DNA of 64,000 bases, taken from Microcebus murinus (taxonomy: Eukaryota > Chordata > Mammalia > Primates > Cheirogaleidae). A program made the translations under genes and the position numbers. The notes under the pieces are model-generated. The model did no database searches and was not told the origin of the DNA. It saw only the letters and a program-made list of their open reading frames with translations. This document shows positions 1 through 11,760 of this stretch, piece by piece. The number at the start of each line of letters is the position of its first letter. The stretch's first letter is position 1. The stretch covers positions 15,862,501 through 15,926,500 of the forward strand of contig NC_134120.1 in NCBI RefSeq assembly GCF_040939455.1, written 5' to 3'.

Positions 1-815
1 AGTTGCTGGAAAGCGTTTGGTTCCACACAACACTGGGCGGCCTTTCAGAGTTGTCGCACCACAGGTACTCACCAGCAAATTGGTATTAACGGATCAACTC
101 CTAAGTGGACATATAGGAGTAACATTTATCAGGTGTCGGGAGGGTGGGGGGGAGGGGATGGGTATATACAACCACAACAAGTAAGATGTGCAACATTTGG
201 GGGATGGACACACTTGAGGCTCTGACTCGAGGGGGGAGGGGGGCAAGGGCAATATATGTAACCTTAACACGTGTACTTTCATAATATGCTAAAATAAAAA
301 ATAAAAAAAAATAAAGGAAAAAAAGTTGTTTCAAAGTGCACAGATAAAGTTAACGATCTTTAGTCAGGTGCTGCCCCATATTAGAAATCCCCTTCTGAAC
401 TCCTTTCCCAAAGCAGCGGTGGGACTGTCCCTTACCGGGATGGTTCCCCTTGTAGTCTGGACGGCGAAAACGCTCCCTGGACGTGTGGATTCCTGAATCA
501 TGTTGGGGTCACCATTTGTATCGGCTGTTTTTCGCTCCTGGGCTCAGTAGCAAAGGAATAGATTAAGTACTCGGAACTCACAGTGTTTAGAGAGAAGGGG
601 AGAAGCCAGACTCTGAAGGAGAAAACGGCCACCTCAGCTAAGTTCCTGCCCGTATTTATTTCCAAGGACACGTGCAAAGGGTCAGGGCCGTTCGCTAATT
701 TCTTTAACAACGTCCATACAGGTCAGCTGTTTTCAGTTGACCTCTGCACGCAGCAAATGAGCAGCTTCGGGCAGGCGTTTTCACCTGGGCCTTTATTGAC
801 CCCAGTCATGTTCTT

Positions 816-870
816 TCCATCCATCCATCCATCCATCCATCTATCCATCCATCCATCCATCCATCCATCC
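816..870 (+). repeat. (TCCA)n microsatellite
   Basis: Thirteen or so near-perfect tandem TCCA units with one interruption (TCTATCC near 839-845). Confidence 0.95.
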
Positions 871-954
871 TTCTTTTATTCTCGGCCCAGCCCCAACATG
901 TCTGTGTCCTGACTAGACTGGCAACAACTAGATTCCAGGGAGAGCATCCTGTCT

Positions 955-1045
955 TTGAACCCTCAGTGACTAGCATAGTGCATCGCACCTCGTAGGAACA
1001 CAGGGTTTTCTGTCGGTCGAATGAATGAATGAGTGAATGAATGCC
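955..1045 (+). repeat. L2 3' end fragment
   Basis: Reads like the L2 tail (AGTGACTAGCATAGTGCATC, then a (GAATGAAT)n end at 1018-1045). Diverged. Confidence 0.6.
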
Positions 1046-3814
1046 AGAATCTGTCTGACTCATCTTTGCATCCTATGGGCAGTGTTTAAATACTCTAGGT
1101 ACACGACAAATTTGTGTCACATAAATCTTTTTTCCAGAGTGCATACGGTGATTCAGCTTTCTAAATTAAGCTATCTCATGGCCAGGCCCTTCAGAATCTT
1201 CGGTGGGTATCTACATTTTTGTGAGCTTGCCTGTGCTTTTCATATTCTTTCTTTTCTTTCAGAAAGCTTGGAAGCAAGCATGGATATCAAAGAGAAGACG
1301 GTAGATGCCCTCACCCCTCTACCACTCCACCGGCTCTGGGGGCTCCAGCAGTGGGTTTGCAGCCAGCAGCTTCTCTGAGCCTGTCCCAAAGGAGGGGAAG
1401 CTGAGGGGGAGAGAGGCATCACCTGGGGGCTGTGAAGCACGCCTTTTGTCACTGGGGCAGAGGCAGCGATGGAAGAAACAGCATTAACCCTGCCTGCGTT
1501 GTAAGGAACAACCGGCTCACATGTCAGCAAGCTCCTCTGAGAAATTAAACTGCTTCACGCGCGTCACTGGAGAGCGCGCCAGCCACCCCCTAACCCCCAG
1601 CAGATGCTGCGCCGCCCATCACGCTGCCAAGTGGGACAGGGAAAGCAGCAAGATCTTCCTGTGACAGCACCGCCACCCAAAACAAAGAGATGCCCCTTCT
1701 CCATAACCTGTTGGCAATTGAATCACCAAAAATAAACAAGCAGGAATATTTTCCCAGGAGCGACAAGCAACGTCATAACCTCAGAGACTCAGTGTTTCTG
1801 CATCTGGTTAGAAACGAGGCGCATAATTACAGTCTCTTGGCACACTTGTCTGCCTCTGTGCCGGAATCTAGTACATCGAGGCATAAATGTCGTTGTTTAG
1901 GCCTCTGTCCAGCGCCGGGATGGACAGCAGCCCAGGGAAAGGACCCGGCCTTTCTATTTCACATCCCGGCGCCCAGGACAACACCTGGCACCTGGCGACC
2001 GCACTGCCCGCGCTGCTCGGTGGCTGGCTGGTGATGTGAGGGAGGGGTGCGGACGTGGACCTGCCTAGAAAACTCTAGAACACCTGGGCTTCAATTTCCT
2101 CATCAGGACAAACAGTGAACTGGTTTCCAGTTCTGGATGTCTTTTGTCTTCTGATTCAAGGAGGTACACAAGTGGAAAATAAAAGTTTCAGAAGAGTTCA
2201 GAAACATGTGTAGGTGAGCCATCGATGTATGGTAACTGCTACGTCATTTCACAAAACCTCCTCTGGGGCTGGATGGAACATCGGACAGGCCCTAAGGGGT
2301 AACTTTCATGTTCAAGGTACACGCTGGACTAAGATGAAAGCATTCCCAGGGACTCAATGGCGTGATCCACAAAGCAAAGTTACGCTCAAGTGGCCTGTCA
2401 CCTGGGGTTTTAACTGCCTGTCCAAGTGAACCCTTTTGTCTTGCAAACAGCACTCGGGTCACTGAGTGTCCCCAGGAATGCTGTGTTGGAGACACTGGCA
2501 GTAATCATTCCAAGGGGAGGGGCAGATGAAAGCTGGTCCGGGAAAGGATGCTGTCACAGAGATTGGGGGCAGTGGGATTGGGTATTAGAGGTGGCTCTAA
2601 AATGGGGATGTGGAAGTTTTGCCTCCTGTGTGTGCATTTCAGAGGTCTACAGAAAGAACAGGTCCCGATCTCAAATGCAGAACTCATCCAAGAGGAAATT
2701 GCAATCAACCATGAAATGAGCCAACCTAGTAGAGAGGACATAGGCTGCCCTTCACTTTGCTCCCCGTTGCGTTCTGAGCAAAATTGCAAGGCGAGTGGGA
2801 ATGAAGGGGAGACGTAAGGCCCAGTCCTCATGCCGTTCCTGGGTCTGGGAACAGTTCTGAGCCGGGATCATTCACTGCTGCTTCTGCAGGTCAGTCACTG
2901 AGCCGCTGCCCCACGTCTGGACAGTTTGGCCACCCCCTTCCTGACCCCCCAAACTACCACTTAGATGTTCCTTCTCTTACTTTTCAGTTCACGATGACAG
3001 TGTTTTGCAATAGTTGGCTTCCTCTGCACTGTGAACACTCACGAGGAGAGATTGTTCTGTGACTCATCCCTCTCTGATTGACAGCTCTCCCCTCAAAGTC
3101 CATCGACAGAGCAAGCGGGGAGCCGAGGGTATTGATCCAATACTGGCATGATCAACCCGGCTCCACACAGACTCAACCGTGAAGCATGAGATTTCGTGGA
3201 ATAACCAGGCCAAGGAAGGCTACAGGCATAGGACAGAACTTCAGATATAAGGGACCCGTGTTGAACGGTGGCTGCATGACCAGATGGCCCACCCAGTCTC
3301 GGTTTGCAAGCTGTGGAAAGGGACTCAAACCTGTCATCTTTGCCCTGTGTCGTAGGAATCAAATGAAACAATGTGCATGGGAGTGGATTGTACAAGCAGA
3401 GCCCTCTACCAATGCCTGTGCAATGGGAGCTTTCCCCAGACAAGACACACACTCAAAGGGATGTCAGTGTATTAATGATGTCAGGGGGTCTGTACTCTTG
3501 ACCGTAGATGATGCCAGGAGGGAAGAAATGGGAGGTGGGAGGGGATGCAGAGCAGGAAGGAATTCACTTCCTCTTCTTTGAACAGAAGCTTCTATGAAGC
3601 TTGAAGCCATGACCTTGAAGCTTCTGCAGTGTCTGATAGATGTGTGGGCTGCACTCAGGTGGTGCTTTCCAGCAAGGGACTTGGAATTATTTTGCAAAGT
3701 TTCATTTATTTGCCTCCCAAATAAATGACATTGGAAACATTATGATGGTCCCCAAACAGAAGGAGAGCCAGTGAGCGCCCCTCTCTGGAAATAACGTCAG
3801 ACACAATTAATTTA

Positions 3815-3915
3815 AAAGTATCCCCAGGGCCTAGGACAGTGCCAGGCACATGGCAGCCACTCTATACATATTTATTTGATAAGGGAATAGTGGAATGATT
3901 GAATAAACTTTTTTC
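3815..3915 (+). repeat. L2 3' end fragment
   Basis: TATCCCCAGGGCCTAGGACA, GTGCCAGGCACATGG, then ATTTATTTGATAA and GAATGATTGAATAAA, the typical L2 terminal pattern. Confidence 0.7.
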
Positions 3916-4823
3916 TGATGGTTGATCCAACCCCGTCGATGTGATTAAACATGCACTAGTTCATTTATCCCAGTCTCAGGAGACAAGCTTCAGCCCAGCA
4001 CAAGTGGAACCTAGTCCTTACTTTAGACACAGACTCAAAGAGAGGATGTTCCAAACCAGACCACCCAGCTGGGCCAACTGTCTCAGAAGCCGCATGAGTT
4101 TAAAACGTCCAGATTTGCTATGGCAGCTCACGTGGAGTTCATAACTAATTTTCTGACGGTAATACATTCAAACATAAGGAAGAAGAACTTAGCACAAAAA
4201 TTCAGTGATCAGCCTGGTAATTGATTGAAATCAGTAGAAAACAAACATGTTTTAGAATTTCTGAAAGGTCAGTGAAGGCTGATATAAGTTTATCAGAAAG
4301 TTTTTTGTTTTTTTTAAATAATTTATTTACTATTTTTAAAAATTTTTAATTTTATTATTTTCTCTTTCTTCCTCTGTAGGGAAACTCTGAATGCCAAAGA
4401 AAGTTGGGTTTTTTATGATTAAGAGGGAGAGCCACAGACCTTAATTTTGGGCCTATGAGCGTGCGGTTTGCATAAACTAGATTTAACCCAGTTTTAGTTT
4501 TCTGCACCTAACACCTTCCTAAGTGTTCATTTCAACTCCGTAGGCACGTGTTGAATGATTACCAGGTAATAGGTAAGCCTAGCTTTATGCTGGGTCCTCT
4601 GGGGCCCTTGGCAAACTTTTTATTGACTTGAGAAAACAAGAAAATTCATCGCCAGCCAAAGTGGTTAACAACAGCACGTGTGAGTCAGGGTTCACATAGA
4701 CATGTTGGTCATGAGCACAAGACGACCAGACCTTATTCAGTGAGGACACACTTGATTGGGGCCACTGTTACCAGTCGAACTTTCTTGTTCACACCAAGCA
4801 GATGCCAAGACATTTAGGGAGCG

Positions 4824-4827
4824 GAAG
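4824..4827 (-). promoter_or_regulatory. CNNC Microprocessor motif of pri-miR-122
   Basis: CTTC on the minus strand, starting 18 bases after the last base of miR-122-3p, in the window where SRSF3-dependent CNNC motifs act in mammals. Confidence 0.6.
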
Positions 4828-4844
4828 GATTGCCTAGCAGTAGC

Positions 4845-4866
4845 TATTTAGTGTGATAATGGCGTT
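4845..4866 (-). ncRNA. MIR122: Mature miR-122-3p (star strand)
   Basis: 22 bases on the minus strand beginning AACGCCATTATC and ending CTAAATA. Identical to the human passenger strand as I recall it. Confidence 0.94.
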
Positions 4867-4880
4867 TGATAGTTTGGACA

Positions 4881-4902
4881 CAAACACCATTGTCACACTC
4901 CA
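4881..4902 (-). ncRNA. MIR122: Mature miR-122-5p
   Basis: 22 bases on the minus strand beginning TGGAGTGTGAC with seed GGAGTGT. The match to the known mature sequence is complete. It is the guide strand in liver. Confidence 0.98.
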
Positions 4903-6789
4903 CAGCTCTGCTAAGGAAACTCTGTAGCCGTGAAGGTGTTAATGTCACCTCCAGGTCGCACCATTGTCACTGACCACCAGCGGGGAACCTGGCCAGCTCC
5001 ATCTCTGTGACCTGAGCAGCGGCAAGAGGCATCGCAGTGGCAGTGGCGAGCATCTCAGAGCGGTGGGGAGAGATCCAGACTCGCAGGTGGAAGGCTTCTG
5101 CATTCTGGAAGGGCAGAGTCATGCAGGGGCCCACTGCCTGTGTCCCACTACCTCCCGACAAAGGCCTCCTGCCAACAGGAACAAAGACTTCCTATGAAAA
5201 TGGACGGGAAATCTGTTCGCATCAGTTTTCTAAAAGGGCTGGGAGAGAAAAAAAAACATCCCCAGAAGGGAATAGATTTTTAGAAAACAAATACTTAGTG
5301 GAAGACCACGTTGCAAACGGGAACGATCAACTGAACTAATGGAGCCTTTGCAACTCTCAGACCCACCATGCTCCCCAATCCGTCATCAGGAATGCGAGAC
5401 ATTCTGCAGTCTAAGAAAATTCAAATTATTTCATGTGGGGATACGGCCTTTAGAAGTGCTGTGATCTACCCTCGGGGGCATCTAAGGGACATGGAGGCGT
5501 CCAACCTTGCTCACGATTTAAATGTCACTCACCACAGTCATTTCCCACCACAGCAGTGGGCGGGAGATGAGGGGAGGGAAGGAAGGGAGGAGAATGGAGA
5601 AAGAGGAAAGCATCGATTTTTAGTTAATAACACTCATTTTCTAGTAAAAAGGGAGCCCCATGAGTAAATCCCTTCTGGATTTACTTGGTTTTCCTGTTCA
5701 AAAATGGTTTCTAACTGATATGTGAACTCCTGCCCACAGTGGAGAATGGGAGGAAATAATGCATTTTACCTAATCCTTCATTCTCCCAAATGCTAGAAAA
5801 GGAAAGAATTGGGGCCAGTTATTTCCCCCTCACCCCGGGGTAACTGAGTTAATGGCTGACCAGATCCCTGCTTTAGCGAGAAAACTGGCTCATCTTTAAC
5901 AGCTGAAAATGAACCCTTGTGCATTTTTCAGGAAAAATGACCCTTATTCACAGGCAGTTGGAGAAATCACCCTCTGTAAGCTAGACTCGCAGCTACTGTT
6001 AACACACTAAGGAAAGCTGCTCTGTTTCTGTGGGCCAGGAATGTCCATCCAGCCTCTTTTTTCCCCCTTTCCTTCCTCACTTGGTTGATTTGCGCCTCCC
6101 CCTCCCCCTGAGTGACTGACCGTGCCTTGGTTCCAGTCTGCGGCCCTGGCTTGCTGTCACAGGGTATGGCCATTTGTGAGGCCACAGGAAGTGCCACTTG
6201 GTCTCTTCTTAGACATGCTCTCCTCAGGCTGAACTTGTCACCTGGGCACTTTTTCATGACTCAAAGAGAAAGTGGACTGTACTGTCCTAGGTGGCCCTAG
6301 TAACTACCATGAACCTTAGTGCTCCAAGCACAGCACAGCCGTGGACATGCGTGTGACAGACTACCATCTTGTCCTTCCTTTTCCTACTGTTCCTCCTAAC
6401 AAGGCAGCCAGGCTCTTCCTGCTTTGTCTTTGCAGAAATCCCTAACTCCTGGTCACATCAGGGACATTGCTGACCATCGCAAGAGGCTCTAGAAAATTCT
6501 TGGCCCAGGTGGGACAGATCCCCAAGAGGTGAGAAGTGAACAATTCACTTGTTAAAGGGCCCCAAAGGATGTGCCCAATGTACTGGGCAAGGGCTTGGGC
6601 TCATTTCACATCTCAGGGCCTCATAGCCGTGTCTGAACACCCTCCACTTCTCCATGAGGGCTCTGTTTGCTTCGGGCTTTGAAAAATCTGCAAAAGACAC
6701 AGGGAAGGGGAAAAGAGCAGAAGAAATTAATGCATCGCAGGTAAATCTTACCAAATTCCTCCCCCCAAACAAACTTCTATTTCTATAGC

Positions 6790-7085
6790 CTAGAAATATA
6801 TCTCAAGGAAAATGTCAAAAATTTGTAGAAAGATTTATCTATAATGTTGTTCATGGTGGCATTGTTAATGGTCAAAATTGGAAACAACCAAATGTCTAAC
6901 TATAGAGGAAGATTAATACGTTTATGATACACCATAGTCATTTAAATCCATTCTGTAGAAAAATGGTTGTAGACTTGGAAAGAAATTCAAGAGATGTTAT
7001 TGAATGAAAAAGTAGTTTACAAAACAATATACTCTGTATGAGCCCTTTTCTGTGAAAAATGCACTTTTGCCTGGGGCAAGAACAT
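6790..7085 (+). repeat. L1M-type LINE 3' fragment
   Basis: Shows the old L1 pattern 'ttggaaacaaccaaatgtc ... gaagattaatacg ... gatacaccatagtcat ... tgaatgaaaaagtagtttac' and 'gtatgagccc'. Plus orientation, diverged, 5'-truncated. Confidence 0.65.
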
Positions 7086-7981
7086 CAAATGTTAACCATT
7101 GTTATCTCTGAGTAGAGGAATTATGGTTTCATTTTTTTTCTCCTTTTGTGTCTCTGCATTTATTCATTTCTATGATTCATGTAGTATTTTTGTAGTGAGA
7201 AAAACAAGGAGAATTTTAAAATTTTTAAGCATTTTTTTTTCCAGATTTCCTAATAAAAACTCCTTCTTGCAAAACACTCTTCTGAAAATTGGAGGTTGGA
7301 ACCTACCCTACTAATATGGTTTGTCACGAGTGTGAGAAGTTAGTACTGTGCTGAGAGATAGGCTTCAGGATCATTTCTTAGCAAATGATGAATGTTGCTA
7401 AACCAGCCATCATCATTTATTACTTCTTTGATTGTTTCTGCAGCAGTGGTTGAACTCTGAACTCACAAAGCAGTTTAAACAAGCAAGCAGAATTTTGGTG
7501 GGGTTTTTCCCCCCCAATGTCATCAATAATATATCATGAGTAAAAATAATTAGAAGTGGGTAATGCCAGGATCTACCTTTAGATATTTTGAAAATTCACA
7601 GTCATTTCTTATTCTGCAGATTTAAAGTCTTATGTTCTAGTATTTCAAATTTAACAATGGAATTTAAATAGTACCAGTTAATAACAAATAGAAAGTTTAT
7701 ACACTGGCTGTAAAATAACACCTGCTATTTCCCGGGGAAACGAGTAATGTTTAAGTCAAAGATGTTGGATATTAGTCAGGGTGACTTGTCCAAATGCCAG
7801 CACAATTTTCTACAGCTTAGAAACAGCCTTGAGGGATCCTGTTTAGCTTCTCTAGGCCTCTGATCCCACCCACACAAATCTTCCACCACCTGTCGTTGTC
7901 ATGCCTAACTTCCGGAGATCTCCCTAAGAGAGGTTGAGCACTAGGCATTCCTAAATGGTTGTCTATTAAAACTAAATTTCT

Positions 7982-8096
7982 CCCGTAGTCCCTGTTACTA
8001 GGGAGGGTGAGGAAGGAGGATCCCTTGAGCTCAGGAGTTTGAAGCCAGCCTGGGAAACATAGCAAAACCCCTGTCTCTAAAAAAACAAAACAAAAC
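7982..8096 (+). repeat. FLAM (free left Alu monomer) insertion with target-site duplication
   Basis: 5'-truncated 7SL-derived monomer starting CCCGTAGTCCCTGTTACTAG and ending CCCCTGTCTC, followed by an (AAAAC)n tail. AAAACTAAATTTCT flanks both sides (7968-7981 and 8098-8111), showing L1-mediated insertion. Confidence 0.8.
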
Positions 8097-9580
8097 AAAA
8101 ACTAAATTTCTGTGCAGTGTCTTCCTGGCCTCACCTTCCCAACTGTGACAGGATCTCTAAGCATTTCTAGCTGCTGCCATCAATTCAGAATGTGGTTTTC
8201 CCATTGAACCCATGAGCATGAAAAAAAAGCTAGACTTAGTTTGATCCTCTTTTAAATGCCATACATTTCTTTTCATAAGTAGGAAAGAAAGTGTATTAAG
8301 GAGGAAGGCTTTACAAAGCATGACTTCCAGCAAATTCATCACCCTGTAAGTATTCTATATGCCCCTTCTATAACTCCCAGCAAGATGTGTTAGATTTGCA
8401 AGTACCAGGAATATCAGTGCATTCCCTATTCTTTCTCAGGTCAGCTCTGGGCATAAGCAGCTTGTCTTTGCTTTAATATTTTGTTCCCAGGGGCTAAGAA
8501 CATTCTAGTGCCAACTCAACAGGGCTGAGAAAAGAATGCTTTTGAAACTGCAAAATGTGTCAATTTGCTGCAAACCTAACCCGTATCAGAAAAAAAAAAA
8601 GATTTCTTAAAAAGCAAAAGATAAATGGAGATGCTTTTTTTTTTATTGCAAATCCACATTTACTGCCATTTCAAATAGAGGTTTAAATGCATCAATTTGA
8701 TTCTTTTAGGCCGTTATAGTCTAAATGACAAAGGAAGTCAGTATTATACTTCTGAGGCTTGTCAATTTTAAAGCACATGGAAATTTTAAAATAGAATGTT
8801 CTTGTCAATGGGGAGCACAGCAGCGTTTCTTTTCTCATTGAAATCCATCTAGAAGGGAAAATGTGGAAGGCTTCTTATCCATGCATTTATCATCTGTGTT
8901 TATCACCAACCAGCGTGAAAAGGAAATTGTTGGGCAAATTCTCAGCCAAGTTGGAGCCTCACTGGACTTTTCAAAAAGAGATCGCTGAGGCTTGGGGATT
9001 CCTAAGGACCAGTTTCACTTCTGTGCAGGTGTCCAGCTATTTTTAGTGCTGCTGAGGGAACAATGTGAGTCGTGCAGAGACACTCGAAAGGAATAACTCT
9101 AATGCCAGGAGTTTAGAAGGATAAGAACAAAAACCTCGTGCATTTTGCCCGTGTGTTTGCCCTGCAGGGAAGGAAGTCCTGGTCAAATAAACCTAATTTT
9201 AGTTACCATGCTGGCAGAATTTTGTCTGTTGTTGTTAAATCAGACCACAGTAAAATAGGCAATGGCTGAATATACAGCCGCTCCAAGGGCAGAAACGAAG
9301 TCCACACTGCCTCTGAGCCCTCAGCTCCTCCCTGGCCTCTTCCTTGCCCTCCACAAGGGTGAGAAGAACCTTCGAGAAAGTCTCCTGTTTTCCTCAAGCT
9401 CCCTGAAGAAACAGAGTAGTCATGGAAGACAAATTCAAATACGGTGTGTTCAATACTTCCTGTTGCCCAGGCGCCGAGTGGAGTCTCTTTCCAAACCAGA
9501 GTGAGCCGCACACCCCATTTCTCGTCAGTGGCCACCCCAAAGAACAGCCTGCTCCACTCAGGGGAGTCACCAGCACTTAC

Positions 9581-9720
9581 CCCGGTCGGCTGTGGTCCTC
9601 TCGGGGCCCAGGGCCCCTCCCCGGCTGGCGGGATGGCGCCTTCCGCTCTCCTGTTTCTGCGGCTGTGCCGGGCAGCCTCGGCCCCGCGTCCTGAGCTTCT
9701 GGGGCTTTTAGGCCTTTCCC
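9581..9720 (-). ncRNA. MIR122HG: Predicted first exon of the primary miR-122 transcript (MIR122HG / hcr-type)
   Basis: A GC-rich block on the minus strand about 4.8 kb upstream of the hairpin, ending in a strong splice donor, GGG then GTAAGTG (GTAAGT at 9580-9575). Its distance and direction match the known liver pri-miR-122, a roughly 5-kb spliced noncoding RNA whose 3' end is made largely by Microprocessor cleavage. The upper limit is set about 25-30 bases from a TATA-like TTTTAAAT (9750-9743) and is approximate. No open frame of note. Inference from position, donor and promoter motifs. Confidence 0.55.
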
Positions 9721-9860
9721 CTCTCCCTTTATGGAATCCAGGATTTAAAAGTAAACAAGTCTTTCTCTTTCTGATAAGTCACATTAAATTATCGATTTGG
9801 TGGGGAGGGAGGGCACGACCTTAGGCCAGTAAGTCAGCGTCACCTTTGGCCGAACACACT
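9721..9860 (-). promoter_or_regulatory. Predicted pri-miR-122 promoter with liver factor sites
   Basis: Reading toward the hairpin, the minus strand shows in order: a DR1-like HNF4A site, GGCCAAAGGTGA within 9852-9840 (11 of 13 to the consensus); an HNF6/ONECUT core, AAATCGATA at 9798-9790; a perfect FOXA core, TGTTTAC at 9757-9751; and the TATA-like TTTTAAAT at 9750-9743. HNF4A, FOXA and HNF6 are all reported activators of miR-122 in hepatocytes. The motifs were read by eye without scoring. Confidence 0.55.
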
Positions 9861-10149
9861 GGAGCTCTCCCCCCTCTGCCGTGTGGGGGTGCGCGGCCGC
9901 AGGCAGCCATGGAGGCCCCTTGTGGACACATGTTCCCCTCAGAAACCCACGTTTAAACTTGTTTAACTCTTTCCTCACGGAAGGCCTCGGTTTATTATCT
10001 TGTCACCTCCTCAGAGTTCTAGAGCCAGAAGAGTCATCGGGTCATATGAACCTATGACATTAAATATATCCTTGGGGCGTCCTACTTTGAGCTCTTGACG
10101 AACGTTTGGAAGCCAATCTCATTCTCCTCTCAAACTGGTCATTTCTGGC

Positions 10150-10300
10150 GTAGTTATAATCTATTCATCTGTTCACTCCAACAATCATTTATTAAGTACC
10201 TGATTATCTGCTGAGCTTTGGTAGCGGGATAGGGAGCAAAGAAAACAGAGTAATCTCTGTCACTCCCAATCTGGCAGTGAGGACAGACACACACACACGC
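10150..10300 (-). repeat. L2-like 3' end, antisense
   Basis: ATTCATCTGTTCACTCCAAC then TCATTTATTAAGTACC and GAGCAAAGAAAACAGAG resemble the inverted L2 terminal region. A short (CA)n follows at 10289-10299. Confidence 0.5.
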
Positions 10301-11599
10301 AACAGGCAGAGCCGCCATTAGAGGCTGCCGCTGGTTCCGAATGGATTCTCTTGTCGGCTATTATTTTTAATATCTCTGATCCTTTCTTTTCCTCCTCAGG
10401 CCCTGTTGTCATTTTGCTTTCTTAAGCTTTAACAGGAAACTGTTTGTTACCCTCTCAAGTAACAATCTGAAGTGAGTTCTGGTTGTTTCAGTCAGAGCTG
10501 GTGGCCTGAGGAGATGGGCAGCAGCCTTCACTTAACTAGCAGGTCTTGTCATCCTACCCCAGACTTTCTCTTAGTTGTCATCAGTCTTATCCGGTGAAAA
10601 TGAAAAGCAAAATATACCGTGGACTTTTCTTTTCTTTGCCTATGAACTGATCTCAACAAGTGAGCCCAGAGAGCTGCCACTGCTGTTTGGTCCTGATCCT
10701 GCTCCCTAAGTTCCTGAGGGCGACTAAGCTCTCCCCTGGTTTCCTCTGACTGTCTGAGGAAATCCTGCACCCCCGCTCCTGGAAAAGTCCAGGGTCTTCC
10801 ATGAGGGCTGAGGAATTGACCTACATGCTCATATGGTAAAAGTGCAGACATGCATCCTGAGATGGAAAAACATCCTAAGAACCTTCTGGAAATCACCAAA
10901 GCCCTGTACCCTTCAACTTTAGTCAGTGGATATGGCGTCAATGTGAATTTTTTTTGTGATATTACAGGTGCTGCGGTGTTGGCACTGCCTGGGGTAAGTT
11001 GCTTTGTACTCTTAAAGTTTCTTCTCTTGGTTACGGCAATCCTATTACTTTTCAGAATCATTGCTGGTTTTTCTCTTTTAAAGTGAAACAGATTCCTCAG
11101 GGTTCCCCATGTAGACATCCCTTCAGAGGGCAGGACAAAATCCCAGCCATGGTATTTGCAAGGATTCTGAATTTCAGAGACGGAATGAATCTTTCAAACT
11201 TCTTGTGGCAAATCGCAGAACTCTACTTCTGCTGCCTTTAAAACTGACTTTTTATTTTTTAAGAAAGGAAGAGGGGGAGTGCCTTGTTTTAAGGAGAAGA
11301 CAGATTTGAATCCTGCGAGGTTGAAGGTCAGCATGGAATGTCTAATTCCCTAATGTTGACATTCAGATACAGCCTGCAGAATTGGGCTTCTCCAACAGTG
11401 AAAAACAAACTCAGGTAACTTTCCACTGGCTGCAGCTGAAACAGGCTCTACCTGCTGTGGGTGATTAGTTCCAGGGTTTTCTCATCTTCCTGCCCTGAGC
11501 TGCAGCCTTTTTGAAATGGAAAAAAAAAAAGAAAGTGATCAGTTCCACTGAAGCATGACTTTTATCCTGAGGGATGCTGAAATTTGGAACTTGGAATCC

Positions 11600-11760
11600 T
11601 GGGTCTCATTTAAGATTCTTTGCTATTTGGATTTTTGCCTTTGGACAAGATACTTCATATTTCTGAGACGTTGGTTTCCTCTCTGTGTAGCAAAGCTGAG
11701 AATACTTACTTGTCATTTGCTCTGAAACCTCCAGTGAAACACGAGATGAATTAGGCTTTA
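11600..11760 (+). repeat. MIR SINE fragment
   Basis: MIR core pattern: TTTGGACAAGATACTTCATA, then TTCTGAGACGTTGGTTTCCT and AAGCTGAGAATACTTACTTG. Strongly diverged. Confidence 0.5.

Larger units (their letters stand above)
1..4831. other. Intergenic sequence 3' of MIR122
   Basis: No coding or RNA gene recognised. It contains a TCCA tetranucleotide repeat (816-870), L2 3'-end fragments near 955-1045 and 3815-3915, a weak MIR-like stretch near 3290-3440 and an A-rich patch at 285-325. The remaining bases look like unique mammalian intergenic DNA. Confidence 0.6.
4838..4910 (+). ncRNA. MIR3591: MIR3591, antisense hairpin to MIR122
   Basis: The plus strand of the same palindromic stem. In human this is catalogued as a separate microRNA (73-base precursor; 5p within TTTAGTGTGATAATGG, 3p within AAACACCATTGTCACAC). 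Both arm sequences are present and unbroken here. Sequence preservation is unavoidable given the constraint on MIR122, so expression in this species is not shown. Confidence 0.7.
4832..4916 (-). ncRNA. MIR122: MIR122 precursor hairpin (liver microRNA miR-122)
   Basis: The 85-base minus-strand sequence matches the human precursor as I recall it at every position but one in the terminal loop (TGTCC here, TGTCT in human). The 5p arm (4902-4881) and 3p arm (4866-4845) pair into the known stem. miR-122 is the dominant hepatocyte microRNA; it controls lipid and iron genes and is a host factor for hepatitis C virus RNA. A TGTG motif at the loop (4882-4879) and a CNNC motif 18 bases past the 3p end (4827-4824) are the standard Microprocessor determinants. 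It lies downstream of NEDD4L in the same direction, as in other mammals. Very secure. Confidence 0.98.
4917..9574 (-). other. Predicted intron and 3' exon body of pri-miR-122
   Basis: Sequence between the predicted first exon and the hairpin. The acceptor that would place the hairpin in the last exon was not identified. It carries an L1M fragment (6790-7085) and a 5'-truncated FLAM insertion (7982-8096). The rest shows no recognised repeat or coding signal. Confidence 0.4.

Noticed and set aside
816..870. Regular short repeats resembling an array
   Set aside because: 4-bp units without spacers: a microsatellite, not a CRISPR array.
10549..11118. 189-codon open frame on the minus strand in intergenic DNA
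   Set aside because: No recognisable domain, no splice context, ordinary intergenic composition; overlapping frames on the other strand are equally open. Treated as chance.
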